From Siminovitchia thermophila (lineage in GTDB: Bacteria; Bacillota; Bacilli; Bacillales; Bacillaceae_C), in assembly GCF_016909185.1 (NCBI RefSeq), contig NZ_JAFBFH010000008.1, positions 88,328 through 152,327 on the forward strand: 64,000 bases of DNA, written 5' to 3'. Below, one piece after another: positions 16,203 to 25,155 of the stretch. Both the position numbers and the translations under genes were made by a program. Each line of letters begins with the position of its first letter. Position 1 is the stretch's first letter. The notes under the pieces were generated by a model. It saw nothing but the letters and a program-made list of their open reading frames with translations, had not been told where the DNA came from and did not search any database.

Positions 16203-16964
16203 ATGAAAATAAACATGTACACAAGCAATGACCGTTTCATGGCAGGGATGACGATGAAAGATAAAAGCAGGCTTGAAATGAACAACATGGCTCTCCATGT
16301 ATGTGAAAACCTTGATCATGTTGTAGAAAATCGCCAGAAGTTGGCCGCCTTTTTAAACTGCCGGTTGGATGACTTTGTGTGCGCTCATCAGACGCATAGC
16401 GCCAATGTCCATCAGGTGACGGCCGATGACAAAGGGCGCGGTGCCGACCGACCTGAAACGGCCATTCCGAATACGGATGCCTTGTACACATATGAGCCGA
16501 ATGTATTGTTATGCTGCTTTACTGCCGATTGTGTCCCAGTGCTGTTTTACAATGAGGCAAACGGTCTCATTGGTGTTATTCATTCCGGATGGAGGGGCAC
16601 GACTAAAGAAATTACCTTGAAGATGTTTGAGCACGTCATACACGCGGAGGGTTGTCATCCGGGGGATTTTCGTGTTCATCTTGGCGCAGCTTTGAGCCAG
16701 GAAAAATTTGAAGTTGATGAGAATGTGTACACAAAATTCAAAGACCTCGGTTATGCTGATGACTTTATTTATTTCAATGCCGAAACAAAAAAATATCATA
16801 TAGACAACCAGCTTACCGTCAAAAAACAATGTGAACTCATCGGCATCCCTTCTGAGCACATCACCCTTGACCGGACTTGTACCTATTTGAACAAGGGTGG
16901 ATTCTCCTATCGTCAAGACAAGACATCTGGAAGACATTTGAGTTTTATCATAAGAAAAACATAA
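16203..16964 (+). CDS. Laccase-domain (DUF152/PgeF-YlmD type) protein
   Basis: 253 residues from ATG 16203 behind GAAGGTGAAGG. The metal-ligand motifs of the family are present: CAHQTHSANV, CCFTADCVPVLFYN and VIHSGWRGTTKEI, with the usual C-terminal DRTCTY and FSYRQDKTSGR. Family members are cytoplasmic purine-nucleoside phosphorylase/adenosine deaminase-like enzymes or peptidoglycan editing factors. YlmD of Bacillus normally sits next to ylmE in the division cluster; here neither is present, so this may be a second, YfiH/YlmD-paralogous copy. It appears as a single gene. Confidence 0.85.
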   Translation: MKINMYTSNDRFMAGMTMKDKSRLEMNNMALHVCENLDHVVENRQKLAAFLNCRLDDFVCAHQTHSANVHQVTADDKGRGADRPETAIPNTDALYTYEPNVLLCCFTADCVPVLFYNEANGLIGVIHSGWRGTTKEITLKMFEHVIHAEGCHPGDFRVHLGAALSQEKFEVDENVYTKFKDLGYADDFIYFNAETKKYHIDNQLTVKKQCELIGIPSEHITLDRTCTYLNKGGFSYRQDKTSGRHLSFIIRKT

Positions 16965-17110
16965 GACGCTGTCCAAAGCTTTTCATTATAAGAATATACA
17001 ATCTATTGGCCACCCTCCTATTCCATGCACGAATAACCGGGTCGGGTGACCATTTTTTGTTTTTTCTCCGTTGGACAAGAATAACCATCTATTTGGCTTT
17101 AAGGGATCTT

Positions 17111-17138
17111 TTGACAATCTCTTTTGTCATATTATAGC
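17111..17138 (+). promoter_or_regulatory. Promoter of the TRAP transporter operon
   Basis: Perfect TTGACA at 17111-17116 and TATAGC at 17133-17138 with 16-base spacing. Confidence 0.55.
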
Positions 17139-17247
17139 TTTTTTTCTCATAATATAGAAAAATATGCTAGAAAAACTTGATAACATATATTAAATAATAT
17201 ATGATTATAGAAAATCGATAAAAAAGGAGGAGGAGTTTCGTCCTAAA

Positions 17248-17261
17248 TGAAAACGCTTCAC
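17248..17261 (+). promoter_or_regulatory. cre-like catabolite control site
   Basis: The complement reads GTGAAGCGTTTTCA. The right-hand part AAGCGTTTTCA fits the CcpA cre consensus perfectly, while the first three bases do not. It lies downstream of the promoter, a roadblock position known for cre sites. Confidence 0.35.
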
Positions 17262-17296
17262 ATTTAAAATCTCAATATTAGGGGGAGTGAAAAAAT

Positions 17297-18385
17297 TTGC
17301 AATTTATGGCCCATAGAAAAATAAAGTGGTTTTTTCAACTCATGGCATTAATCAGCTTAATCTTTCTGTCTGCCTGCGGTGGAGGAAGTGAAAGTACAGA
17401 CGCTAAAAAAGACAAAAGCGGAAATGGCGACGGAGGTGGCCAAGAACATGAATTTGACTTCTCACACTTTTTCCCACCCACACATTTTATGGAAGAGGAA
17501 ATTCAGACATTTGCCGCTGAACTAGAAAAAGCGACAGATGGCAGGATAAAGATCAATTCTTATCCCGGAGCCTCTTTGGCGGCACCGGATGAACATTTTG
17601 ATGCCGCTGCCACAGGTTCAGTCGATTTGGCTTTAAGCGTTCATGGTTATACACCCAATCAATTTCCATTAACCTCTGTGATGGAACTGCCATTTATGTC
17701 GAAGTCCGCGGTGGAGGGCTCCGATCATTTATGGGAATTATACAACGAATTTGACGAGTTCGATGATGAATATGCCGGAACGATTCCTTTATGGCTGTAT
17801 ACGACGGATCCCGGTCAATTATTTACGGTCGGAAAGCAAGTAAAAAGTGTGGATGATTTGAAAGGCATGAGAATTCGTTCCCCTTCGGCCGAAACAAGTG
17901 AGTGGTTAAAAGCGCTTGGAGCTACACCTGTATCCATGCCCATGAACGAAAATTTTGAAGCCTTGGAACGCGGCGTGGTGGATGGAACCATTGCACCCTG
18001 GGAAGCTATTAAAACATGGGGATTGGATGAAGTCATTGACTATGCGACGGTTGGAAACTTTTATTCTACTACCATGTTCGTTGTCATGAATGAAGACATC
18101 TGGAATGACCTGAGCGAAGAGGATCAAGCAACGATGAAAGAATTGACCGGTAAGAAAATGGCCGAGCAAACAGGAAAAGTTTTTGATAAATTCGGACAAG
18201 ACGCCATTGAACAAGCAAAAGAAAAAGGGATTGAAATTCACGAATTAAGTGAAGAGGAATTGAAAGATTGGCGAAAATATATCAACCCTACCATTGAAAA
18301 ATGGATTAAGAACGTTGATGAAAAAGGGTTGCCTGGACAAAAAGTGTATGATCGAGCAGTTGAATTAAGCAACAAGCAGGAGTGA
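17297..18385 (+). CDS. dctP: TRAP transporter substrate-binding lipoprotein (DctP family)
   Basis: 362 residues from TTG 17297, nine bases after GGGGGAG. The N-terminal signal ends in a lipobox LSAC followed by a Gly/Ser/Asp-rich linker, so the protein is a membrane-anchored binding protein. DctP features: a FSHFFPPTHFMEEEIQTFAA strand-helix start, GRIKINSYPG, the conserved hinge region LKGMRIRSP with the substrate-carboxylate Arg, and NENFEALERGVVDGTIAPWE. It captures an organic acid outside the cell for the DctQM permease encoded just downstream. The substrate (C4-dicarboxylate or another carboxylate) cannot be set from sequence. Confidence 0.92.
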   Translation: MQFMAHRKIKWFFQLMALISLIFLSACGGGSESTDAKKDKSGNGDGGGQEHEFDFSHFFPPTHFMEEEIQTFAAELEKATDGRIKINSYPGASLAAPDEHFDAAATGSVDLALSVHGYTPNQFPLTSVMELPFMSKSAVEGSDHLWELYNEFDEFDDEYAGTIPLWLYTTDPGQLFTVGKQVKSVDDLKGMRIRSPSAETSEWLKALGATPVSMPMNENFEALERGVVDGTIAPWEAIKTWGLDEVIDYATVGNFYSTTMFVVMNEDIWNDLSEEDQATMKELTGKKMAEQTGKVFDKFGQDAIEQAKEKGIEIHELSEEELKDWRKYINPTIEKWIKNVDEKGLPGQKVYDRAVELSNKQE

Positions 18386-18395
18386 GGCTTAAACC

Positions 18396-18899
18396 ATGGC
18401 CAATATAGTAGAGAAGGCGGAAAAAATATTAAATAAGATAGTTGATATTCAACAGTTCATTTCAAATATGTTTCTTATTTTTATTATGGTGATGATCACA
18501 TTGGATGTGGCAGGCAGAAACTTTTTGAACAAACCATTAAAAGGAACGTATGAAATGACGGAACTCGGGGCGGCCCTGCTTGTTTTTTTTGCATTGGCTA
18601 TTACACATCGTCATGGGGATCATATCACGATTGATTTTCTCGTTGACCGATTTTCAACAAAAGCGAAACATGTTTTAAATGGCGTTATTGAAATCGTCAT
18701 AACATTTACACTGCTGTTTATGGCGAGGCATATTTTTGACAACGGGCTCCGTTTCATGGAGAGGAAAACAACGACATCAGACTTGGCTCTTTCTATTCAC
18801 CCTTTTTTATTTGTGATTTCCTTTACACTTGTGATCTTTGCGCTTACAGCCATATTTAAAGCGGTTACACATTTCAGCTTGGTGGTGAATAAGAAATGA
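18396..18899 (+). CDS. dctQ: TRAP transporter small permease (DctQ family)
   Basis: 167 residues, 10 bases after dctP. Four membrane segments are seen, with the family motif around DVAGRNFLNKPLKGTYEMTE and a conserved HRHGDHI loop. It forms the membrane complex with DctM and is needed for transport driven by a sodium or proton gradient. Its stop overlaps the dctM start (ATGA). Confidence 0.9.
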   Translation: MANIVEKAEKILNKIVDIQQFISNMFLIFIMVMITLDVAGRNFLNKPLKGTYEMTELGAALLVFFALAITHRHGDHITIDFLVDRFSTKAKHVLNGVIEIVITFTLLFMARHIFDNGLRFMERKTTTSDLALSIHPFLFVISFTLVIFALTAIFKAVTHFSLVVNKK

Positions 18900-20197
18900 G
18901 TCCGGAATTGTTGGGTATTTTAGGGATTGTTACGTTACTGCTGTTATTTCTCATGAAAGTGCCAATCAGTGTATCACTGATCATTGTCGGCACTTTCGGA
19001 CTAGCCATGATCAGGGGATGGGAGTCGGCACTTGTTCAATTGGGAACTACTCCCTTTTCGACGGCAAGCTCTTATTCCTTAAGCGTCATACCCTTATTTA
19101 TTTTAATGGGGATGTTCTTGTCTTATAGTGGATTTGGAAATGACTTATACACCGCCGTAGACTCTTGGATCGGGCATGTAAAAGGCGGGCTTGCGATGAC
19201 AACGATTGGCACAAGCGCTTTGTTTTCGGCCATTTCAGGATCTGTCAACGCGACAACCGCCACAATGGCGAGAATTGCGTTGCCCGAGATGAAAAAATAT
19301 CGTTATGATGATGCATTATCCACTTCATGTGTTGCCGCCGGAGGCACCCTCGGCATCCTGATTCCACCAAGTGTCATCCTTGTGCTATATGGCATTCTAA
19401 CGATGGAACCAATCGGCAAGTTATTAATCGCTGGCCTCGTTCCAGGTATACTACAGATGGTTTTATTCATGCTGGCCGTCTACATCATCGTGCTAAGAAA
19501 TCCTGATGTAGCTCCGGTAACTGGAAAAAAACCATTAAAAGTAAAAATAAAGTCCTTATCAAGTGTATGGCCATTTCTTTTTCTGTTCGCGTTAAGTATC
19601 GGAGGAATTTACTTTGGATTTTTTACACCGACGGAAGCCGGCGGTGTCGGAGCTTTTGGGGCATTTTTATTAGCAGTTGCAACGCGAAGATTAAAATGGG
19701 ACGATTTTAAATCATCGTTAAATGAGACGACCCGATTAACTGCTATGATCTTCTTTATTTTGATCGGCGCTGATATTTTCAGCAAATTTCTGGCATTAAG
19801 CAAAATTCCGGTCGTCATTACGAAGTTTGTATCCAATCTAGATATGTCGCCAATGATCATATTGGTGTTCATTTTAATCGCCTATTTCATTTTAGGTCTT
19901 TTTTTGGAAGGGATCGCCATATTTGTATTAACGCTGCCAGTCGTGTACCCGTTAATTACAATGCTTGGATTTGACGGTATTTGGTTTGGAGTCGTTATGA
20001 TCTTCGTCATGAATATCGGCTTATTGACTCCCCCGCTCGGTTTAAGTGTTTATATTATTAGCGGGGTTGCCAAAGACGTACCCATTCAGCGTATTTTCAA
20101 AGGGGTCATCCCCATGTTGCTTATGATGATTGTATGTTTGGCGCTCGTTGTCATTTTTCCTGAAATCGTTACATTTTTACCCGATTATATGAAATGA
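18896..20197 (+). CDS. dctM: TRAP transporter large permease (DctM family)
   Basis: 433 residues with about 12 membrane segments. Typical sequence features are VPLFILMGMFLSYSGFGNDL-like second-helix region (here SVIPLFILMGMFLSYSG), SGSVNATTATMARIALPEMK, the LGILIPPSVILVLYG segment, TPTEAGGVGAFGA and NIGLLTPPLGLSVYIISGV near the end. It is the ion-coupled channel subunit that moves the substrate delivered by DctP. Last gene of the operon; a strong hairpin terminator follows. Confidence 0.93.
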   Translation: MSPELLGILGIVTLLLLFLMKVPISVSLIIVGTFGLAMIRGWESALVQLGTTPFSTASSYSLSVIPLFILMGMFLSYSGFGNDLYTAVDSWIGHVKGGLAMTTIGTSALFSAISGSVNATTATMARIALPEMKKYRYDDALSTSCVAAGGTLGILIPPSVILVLYGILTMEPIGKLLIAGLVPGILQMVLFMLAVYIIVLRNPDVAPVTGKKPLKVKIKSLSSVWPFLFLFALSIGGIYFGFFTPTEAGGVGAFGAFLLAVATRRLKWDDFKSSLNETTRLTAMIFFILIGADIFSKFLALSKIPVVITKFVSNLDMSPMIILVFILIAYFILGLFLEGIAIFVLTLPVVYPLITMLGFDGIWFGVVMIFVMNIGLLTPPLGLSVYIISGVAKDVPIQRIFKGVIPMLLMMIVCLALVVIFPEIVTFLPDYMK

Positions 20198-20200
20198 AAA

Positions 20201-20246
20201 GAGGCAATCCAACTGCCGATGGTTCGGCCTTGGATTGCCTCCCTTT
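20201..20246. terminator. Bidirectional terminator between TRAP operon and yoxD
   Basis: A perfect 12-bp stem, GAGGCAATCCAA with TTGGATTGCCTC, flanked by A-rich and T-rich sequence, lies between convergent genes. Confidence 0.85.
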
Positions 20247-20252
20247 ATACAG

Positions 20253-20969
20253 TTAAGGATTGGTCGACCACAATCCGGCTGATTTGATAAAGACGCGGGG
20301 ATGCAATTTTAATTGTGCAACCATGACTTCAGCGATATCTTCCGGCTGCATTACTTTTTCCGGATTACCATCCGTCAAGTTTTCCGCAAACGCCAAATCA
20401 GTGGCGACAGTGCTCGGGGTTAACGCGGTAACACGGATATTATGTTTTCTTGCCTCATACATCAGGGATTCGGTAAGACCCAACACGGCAAACTTGGATG
20501 TGCTGTATGCACTCATAACCGGCCCGCCTTTTTGCCCGGCAGTAGAAGAAATATTGATAATATCTCCGGATTGCCTTTCTATCATATCTGGCAAAACCGC
20601 TCTTGTCACATAATACATTCCCATCACATTGACATCAATAATTCGTTTGAACTCCTCAGGAGTAAGGTCTAGAAACTTTCCAAACTTGGCAATTCCCGCA
20701 TTGTTGATCAGAATATCTATTGGACCAAGCTCCGATTTTACATGGTCAACGGCGGCCATCACCGAGTCATGATCCGATACATCCGCTACTGCCACCGTTA
20801 CGTTGACCTCGTATGCTTCAAGTTCTTTGGCCACTTTTTCAAGGTTGTCAAACGTTTTGCCAATGAGACCTACATGGATGCCTTCTTTCGCAAAAGCAAT
20901 AGCGGTTGCTCGCCCAATCCCTCTGCCGGCTCCTGTAATTAAAGCATTTTTCCCCTGTAAGTTCCGCAT
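20253..20969 (-). CDS. yoxD: Short-chain dehydrogenase/reductase (YoxD-like)
   Basis: 238 residues; GAGGAG site before ATG 20969. A classical [11 protein letters not shown] nucleotide-binding motif, NNAG at about residue 89, and catalytic SxnYxxxK as [20 protein letters not shown]. The C-terminal end [15 protein letters not shown] is almost the same as I recall for B. subtilis YoxD, annotated as a 3-oxoacyl-ACP-reductase-like protein. It probably reduces a carbonyl compound with NADPH in the cytoplasm; the true substrate is unknown. It is a single gene facing the TRAP operon. Confidence 0.88.
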   Translation of the reverse strand: MRNLQGKNALITGAGRGIGRATAIAFAKEGIHVGLIGKTFDNLEKVAKELEAYEVNVTVAVADVSDHDSVMAAVDHVKSELGPIDILINNAGIAKFGKFLDLTPEEFKRIIDVNVMGMYYVTRAVLPDMIERQSGDIINISSTAGQKGGPVMSAYSTSKFAVLGLTESLMYEARKHNIRVTALTPSTVATDLAFAENLTDGNPEKVMQPEDIAEVMVAQLKLHPRVFIKSAGLWSTNP

Positions 20970-21104
20970 GTCAACTCTCCTCGTATAGTATATTTAAGCT
21001 TCCTAGTTGAATATACCATGTCACCAAATCCAGCGCCAAATCTTTCGATTCATGCCATGTACTGTTTACGACGTCTGCAATGCTGCTTTATGAAGATAAA
21101 GACA

Positions 21105-22568
21105 TCAAGTACCACAATAGGTGACATAAGGAGCCGTTGAAGCGGGCACCGTACAGTATTCTGCTTGCTCTTCTGTATAGGCATAAGGGGTGGAAAGAAT
21201 GTTATGCAAACGTTCAAGCACGCTGTAGTCTTCTTTTTCCACTGCCGCTTCCAGCGCCTCTTCTACGCGGTGGTTCCTCGGAATGACGGAAGGATTGCTT
21301 TTCCTCATGAGCTCCTGGGAGGAAGCGGTTGATTCTTGTTGCCTTTCCATCCTATCCCGCCATCTTTTTTGCCACTGGGTAAATCTTTCTGTTTTAAAAA
21401 GATCCATTCCTTCCAACCGGTTCATCGTTAATGCCCGAAAAGTATTCGTATAATCCGCGCGATGATCTTTCATCAAATCAAGGAGATCGGTAATCAAGTT
21501 TTCATCCTGAGGCTCATCATTAAAAATGCCGAGTTTAGCCCTCATTCCCGTAAGCCAATGGGAATGAAACAGCTCCGAAAATCCGGAAACCTCTTCTTGC
21601 GCGATTTTTACCGCTTGCTCTGGTTCTTCATGCAAGAGCGGCAATAGCGTCTCAGCAAACCGGGCAAGATTCCATCCTCCAATGATCGGCTGGTTCTGGT
21701 AAGCATACCGGCCTTGGGTATCAATAGAACTAAATACAGTATCAGGATCGTAAACATCCATAAAAGCGCAAGGCCCATAATCAATTGTTTCTCCGCTAAT
21801 AGCCATATTATCTGTGTTCATGACTCCGTGAATAAAACCAACAAGCTGCCATTTGGCGATCAGCTCCGCTTGGCGGTTGATCACTTCCTGAAGCAAAGAG
21901 AGATACTTGTTTTCATCATCTGCAATCTCCGGAAAGTGCCGCTTAATGGTATAATCGGCCAAAATTTGAAGCTTATCGACTCCGCCCCATCTGACAACAT
22001 ATTCAAAAGTTCCCACCCGCAGATGGCTGGCCGCCACACGTGTCAAAATGGCACCCGGAAGCTTTGTTTCGCGCCAGATGAGCTCCCCCGTTGTCACAAC
22101 AGCCAGACTGCGAGTTGTAGGAATACCAAGCGCATGCATCGCCTCGCTGACAATATACTCGCGCAACATCGGTCCCAGCGTCGCCCGGCCATCACCCCCG
22201 CGAGAGTAAGGAGTTTTGCCTGAACCTTTCAGTTGAATATCCATCCTGTCACCTTGCGGTGTGATCTGCTCACCCAATAGTACTGCCCGCCCATCACCCA
22301 ACATGGTAAAATGGCCGAATTGATGTCCCGCATACGCTTGTGCAAGCGGCTCAGCCCCAGCTGGTATGCTGTTTCCGGCAAACACCGCTGCTCCTTCACC
22401 ACTTTGAAGCGCTCCCACATTCAACCCTAAAGACTCAGCCAACTGTTCATTCAGAATAACCAATTTGGGCGAGTGGACAGGAGTTGGGCTTATGCTCGTA
22501 TAAAACAAATTCGGCAACTGTGCATAGCTATTGTCAAAGTTCCAACCTGTTTGGTTATATTTACTCAT
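21105..22568 (-). CDS. selO: SelO/YdiU-family protein AMPylator (pseudokinase fold)
   Basis: 487 residues from ATG 22568 with AAAAGGAGATG; the upstream in-frame GTG/ATG region lacks a site. SelO motifs: [40 protein letters not shown], the regulatory [11 protein letters not shown], and [19 protein letters not shown], which contains the metal-binding Asn and Asp of this inverted kinase-like site. The family transfers AMP from ATP to Ser/Thr/Tyr of proteins; bacterial members act on redox and metabolic proteins. The C-terminus ends in TYCGT, the Cys at the position of selenocysteine in animals. A copy of repeat A lies just upstream (22608-22764). Confidence 0.92.
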   Translation of the reverse strand: MSKYNQTGWNFDNSYAQLPNLFYTSISPTPVHSPKLVILNEQLAESLGLNVGALQSGEGAAVFAGNSIPAGAEPLAQAYAGHQFGHFTMLGDGRAVLLGEQITPQGDRMDIQLKGSGKTPYSRGGDGRATLGPMLREYIVSEAMHALGIPTTRSLAVVTTGELIWRETKLPGAILTRVAASHLRVGTFEYVVRWGGVDKLQILADYTIKRHFPEIADDENKYLSLLQEVINRQAELIAKWQLVGFIHGVMNTDNMAISGETIDYGPCAFMDVYDPDTVFSSIDTQGRYAYQNQPIIGGWNLARFAETLLPLLHEEPEQAVKIAQEEVSGFSELFHSHWLTGMRAKLGIFNDEPQDENLITDLLDLMKDHRADYTNTFRALTMNRLEGMDLFKTERFTQWQKRWRDRMERQQESTASSQELMRKSNPSVIPRNHRVEEALEAAVEKEDYSVLERLHNILSTPYAYTEEQAEYCTVPASTAPYVTYCGT

Positions 22569-22607
22569 TGCATCTCCTTTTGTTTTACAAAATTGATAGT
22601 GGCCATT

Positions 22608-22764
22608 TTTATCCCGCATGTAAGGTGCCGTACTACTCCTACTTCAAGAGCCTTGAGTTGATACAAAAGGTCTAAGTGGGAGAAAACGGCACCTAAATGC
22701 CCGATTGTTCAACTAACATTCAGTAGGAGATGAAGAAAACTCCTACTGAATGAAGTTTCACTTT
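22608..22764 (-). repeat. Repeat A, copy 1 (about 157 bp, MITE/PATE-like)
   Basis: Runs from TTTATCCCGCATGTAAGG to TGAATGAAGTTTCACTTT and is the inverted counterpart of 37981-38136. It contains a strong hairpin, CATTCAGTAGGAG with CTCCTACTGAATG, near one end. No reading frame. Short size, a terminal hairpin and no obvious target duplication would suit a non-autonomous relative of IS200/IS605 elements; the parent family is inferred. Confidence 0.75.
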
Positions 22765-23011
22765 ATAATTTTGCTTTTGTTTATGTATTATACTCTTTTG
22801 GATGCATCTTTTGTATGGAAAGTGACAAATTGCTTATAACCTGCCGATGTTTATATGACTGCTAGTAATTCATCAACGCAGTGTTTGGTTGAGTATCCAC
22901 CGTTTGTTATACATGGATTGGCGGAAGCTATAGGCTTTTGCAATAAGTGATACCCACCAGGGCTCCATGACAAGCGGCAATGAAACGAATATCCTTGATT
23001 GCCATTTGATT
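22765..23011. other. Region between repeat A and the XRE gene
   Basis: About 250 bases. A minus-strand 25-codon frame (ATG near 23003, MAIKDIRFIAACHGALVG) follows the XRE gene with an AAAGGGAG site inside the XRE stop region. It has no known relative and may be chance. Confidence 0.25.
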
Positions 23012-23242
23012 TTAACTCCCTTTTCGCTTGGAATTTTTAATGTAAAAGCAATCCCCGACAGATACCCCTAAGGATTTGGCGATGACATAAGCAATTCTCG
23101 GACTTACTTTTTGCTTTCCTGATAGTATTTTTGACAAATACGAGGGATCTGTTTGAATTTCTTTAGCCAGGTTCGCTTGTGTATCATATTTATCATAAAT
23201 TAACTCAAAAAGATTATTCTTAATTCGATAAACCGGCTTCAT
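23012..23242 (-). CDS. XRE-family regulator of the bacteriocin-type locus
   Basis: 76 residues, ATG behind TTAGGAGGCAG. A single helix-turn-helix, KYDTQANLAKEIQTDPSYLS followed by KILSGKQKVSPRIAYVIAKS, then a basic tail KNSKRKGS. It is the last gene on the minus strand in the row ABC ATPase, ABC permease, PH protein, PH protein, regulator, and probably controls this locus. The gap of 42 bases to the upstream gene suggests co-transcription. Confidence 0.75.
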   Translation of the reverse strand: MKPVYRIKNNLFELIYDKYDTQANLAKEIQTDPSYLSKILSGKQKVSPRIAYVIAKSLGVSVGDCFYIKNSKRKGS

Positions 23243-23284
23243 CTAAACTGCCTCCTAATTAATACTCCATATTAATTAGTACTT

Positions 23285-24646
23285 TTACAGCAATGGCAAA
23301 TGGAGATGATTTTTATGAATGGACTTTAGCTTGATCCTTTTTCGTACAGAGTTATTAAAATAACCTAACTGTACATGTCGAATTGCCAGGTGATGCCAAG
23401 GCATTTTCCTTGTTTTTACGTATTGAAGATGAGCGTTTTGCAAGATATGCGTCTTTTTGATGAAAACTCCTTGTTCAACAATTAAATGATCCGCTTCAAT
23501 TTGAAATTTTACACTCCAATGCTTCATTACCTTTATGCTACATAAAATCAGTAAGGCAAGTATCCCGATCGGGAACAAGATTTCAGCTAACATGTAGAGA
23601 CACAAACCCGTAATGAAAAATGCAGTTAAATAGATGAGGAGTACAGCATGCCTCCCGCCTTGCTTGTTCCATTTCTCTTCTTTCAAATGGATGTCCTCTC
23701 TATAACACAACTTTATAAACATAGGGATGTCTTCATTTTTTACAAAAGGGTGTAAAAGGATTTTTCTTTGCTCTTGATCAATTGTTTCTATATAAAGGGT
23801 CGACCTTTTAAATAATTTTTGAACGAGGGTTTGTTGAACCATCAAACCCTTTATATTTTTGATGTAAATACTGACAATTTTTTTGGAGAATGCTCCGCTC
23901 ACTATTTTAATTTGCTGATCATCCATTTGAAGATTGAAATTGATTGCTTTGGAATATTGTGCTATCAATGACATGATTAAGAGAGCTGAAGCATACATAT
24001 AGACGGAACCTGGCAAATTGGCGATTCCTTGTATCCAAAATTCGATAGAAAAGTACCCTTCCCAAGTTTCGGATTTGGAAATATTTGAAACAAGGGTTGA
24101 TAGAAAAATTACAAAAAGTGTAAATATAAGTCCTCTGGTGATTAAGCCTCCGAGGACTTCTCTTGGTGTTACTTGAAATCTTTTTATAAAATCAGAGTTG
24201 GTCTCTTCGGCTTTTAGGGCGTTCATAATTGCGAGTCGATCTTGCTCTCTTATCGCGGGCAGAGAAATGGTTGCCTCATCTTCATCCCCTTCCAGCTGAA
24301 TTCGCAAATCAGAAATTCCCAGCATATTACTTGGAAACCACTTTGTCGTCACACAATTAACGACCTTTCTTTCGTCAATGTATTCTACCGTCTGTTGCAA
24401 AAATGAAAAGTTTTTAACGATTACTTGATCATCTTGTATACTGTAACGCAAAGTAAACCATTTCACGAACCCGAACATAATGAAACTACAACCAAGAATG
24501 GATATAATGGTTCCACTAATATGTTCATTGATCGTTTTTAAACCTGCACTGGAACGAAAAATTAACACTAATAAATAAGGAGGGATCAATCTTATCGCCA
24601 GTTTGACCGCATAAGAAACAATAAGGAATGGATGCATCTTACTCAT
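23285..24646 (-). CDS. YdbT-type PH-domain membrane protein, probable bacteriocin immunity/export component
   Basis: 453 residues, start overlapping the previous gene by eight bases. Several hydrophobic segments alternate with three bacterial PH-like (bPH2/DUF304) domains: one near YSIQDDQVIVKNFSFLQQTV, one near MDDQQIKIVSGAFSKKIVSI (with LYIETIDQEQRKILLHPFV), and one near FQIEADHLIVEQGVFIKKTH ending HLAIRHVQLGYFNNSVRKR. YdbS/YdbT-type proteins are known partners of leaderless class II bacteriocins, where they contribute to immunity and secretion. Here the gene follows a YdbS-like gene and an ABC transporter and lies downstream of a small cationic peptide gene. Immunity function is inferred from that arrangement. 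Confidence 0.75.
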   Translation of the reverse strand: MSKMHPFLIVSYAVKLAIRLIPPYLLVLIFRSSAGLKTINEHISGTIISILGCSFIMFGFVKWFTLRYSIQDDQVIVKNFSFLQQTVEYIDERKVVNCVTTKWFPSNMLGISDLRIQLEGDEDEATISLPAIREQDRLAIMNALKAEETNSDFIKRFQVTPREVLGGLITRGLIFTLFVIFLSTLVSNISKSETWEGYFSIEFWIQGIANLPGSVYMYASALLIMSLIAQYSKAINFNLQMDDQQIKIVSGAFSKKIVSIYIKNIKGLMVQQTLVQKLFKRSTLYIETIDQEQRKILLHPFVKNEDIPMFIKLCYREDIHLKEEKWNKQGGRHAVLLIYLTAFFITGLCLYMLAEILFPIGILALLILCSIKVMKHWSVKFQIEADHLIVEQGVFIKKTHILQNAHLQYVKTRKMPWHHLAIRHVQLGYFNNSVRKRIKLKSIHKNHLHLPLL

Positions 24647-25118
24647 TCTTTATTTCCTCTTGATTTCCATTTAATTCAATGTATTTGATAATAGATTCTG
24701 CTGTCGAATGTTTTATATAGTCAATCTCTAATGAACCTGCTGCAGTAATGATCTCTAAAGATACTAAATGATATTTCTTCAAAATCGGCCCTTGCCTTAT
24801 TTTTGTTTGATACACTTTACGGCAAGGAATAATGACTTCATTTTTTATAACAATGCCAGATTGATAGAAAATCAATTTATTTGCGCATTTAAATGAAATG
24901 GAGTGATAAAGTCTTTTTAACCTTAGCAAGCTTATGAAAAAAAAGACCGTAATGAAAATCATTATGTAAATCAACATGCTGTTTATAAACTTATGAAATG
25001 AAAATAGGTACAAGATAAACGTAATAAGAAAAGTCGCAACGAAAATAAGCGAGTATTCAATCCTTTTTCCTTTTATAAAATTATTGGACACCTTATTCCA
25101 ATCATTTACACAATCCAT
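24639..25118 (-). CDS. YdbS-type PH-domain membrane protein
   Basis: 159 residues, AAGGAAG site before ATG 25118. Two adjacent membrane helices (YSLIFVATFLITFILYLFSF and MLIYIMIFITVFFFISLLRL) are followed by one bPH2 domain containing FYQSGIVIKNEVIIPCRKVY and a C-terminal SLEIDYIKHSTAESIIKYIE. This is the standard form of YdbS-like proteins, which pair with a longer YdbT-like partner, here the next gene with an eight-base overlap. Confidence 0.75.
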   Translation of the reverse strand: MDCVNDWNKVSNNFIKGKRIEYSLIFVATFLITFILYLFSFHKFINSMLIYIMIFITVFFFISLLRLKRLYHSISFKCANKLIFYQSGIVIKNEVIIPCRKVYQTKIRQGPILKKYHLVSLEIITAAGSLEIDYIKHSTAESIIKYIELNGNQEEIKNE

Positions 25119-25155
25119 ACACTACTTCCTTTATCGTTTTTGATCATAAAAAGTT

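Larger units (their letters stand above)
16965..17296. other. Long leader of the TRAP transporter operon
   Basis: 332 bases holding the promoter at 17111-17138, a cre-like half site at 17248-17261, and a strong GGAGGAGGAG sequence (17226-17236) followed by a possible six-codon leader reading frame at 17247-17267 (MKTLHI). The leader peptide is speculative. Confidence 0.35.

Noticed and set aside
15907..16224. 105-codon minus-strand frame before the laccase-domain gene
   Set aside because: No ribosome site, Cys/Phe-rich start and no family resemblance; overlaps the start of the real gene.
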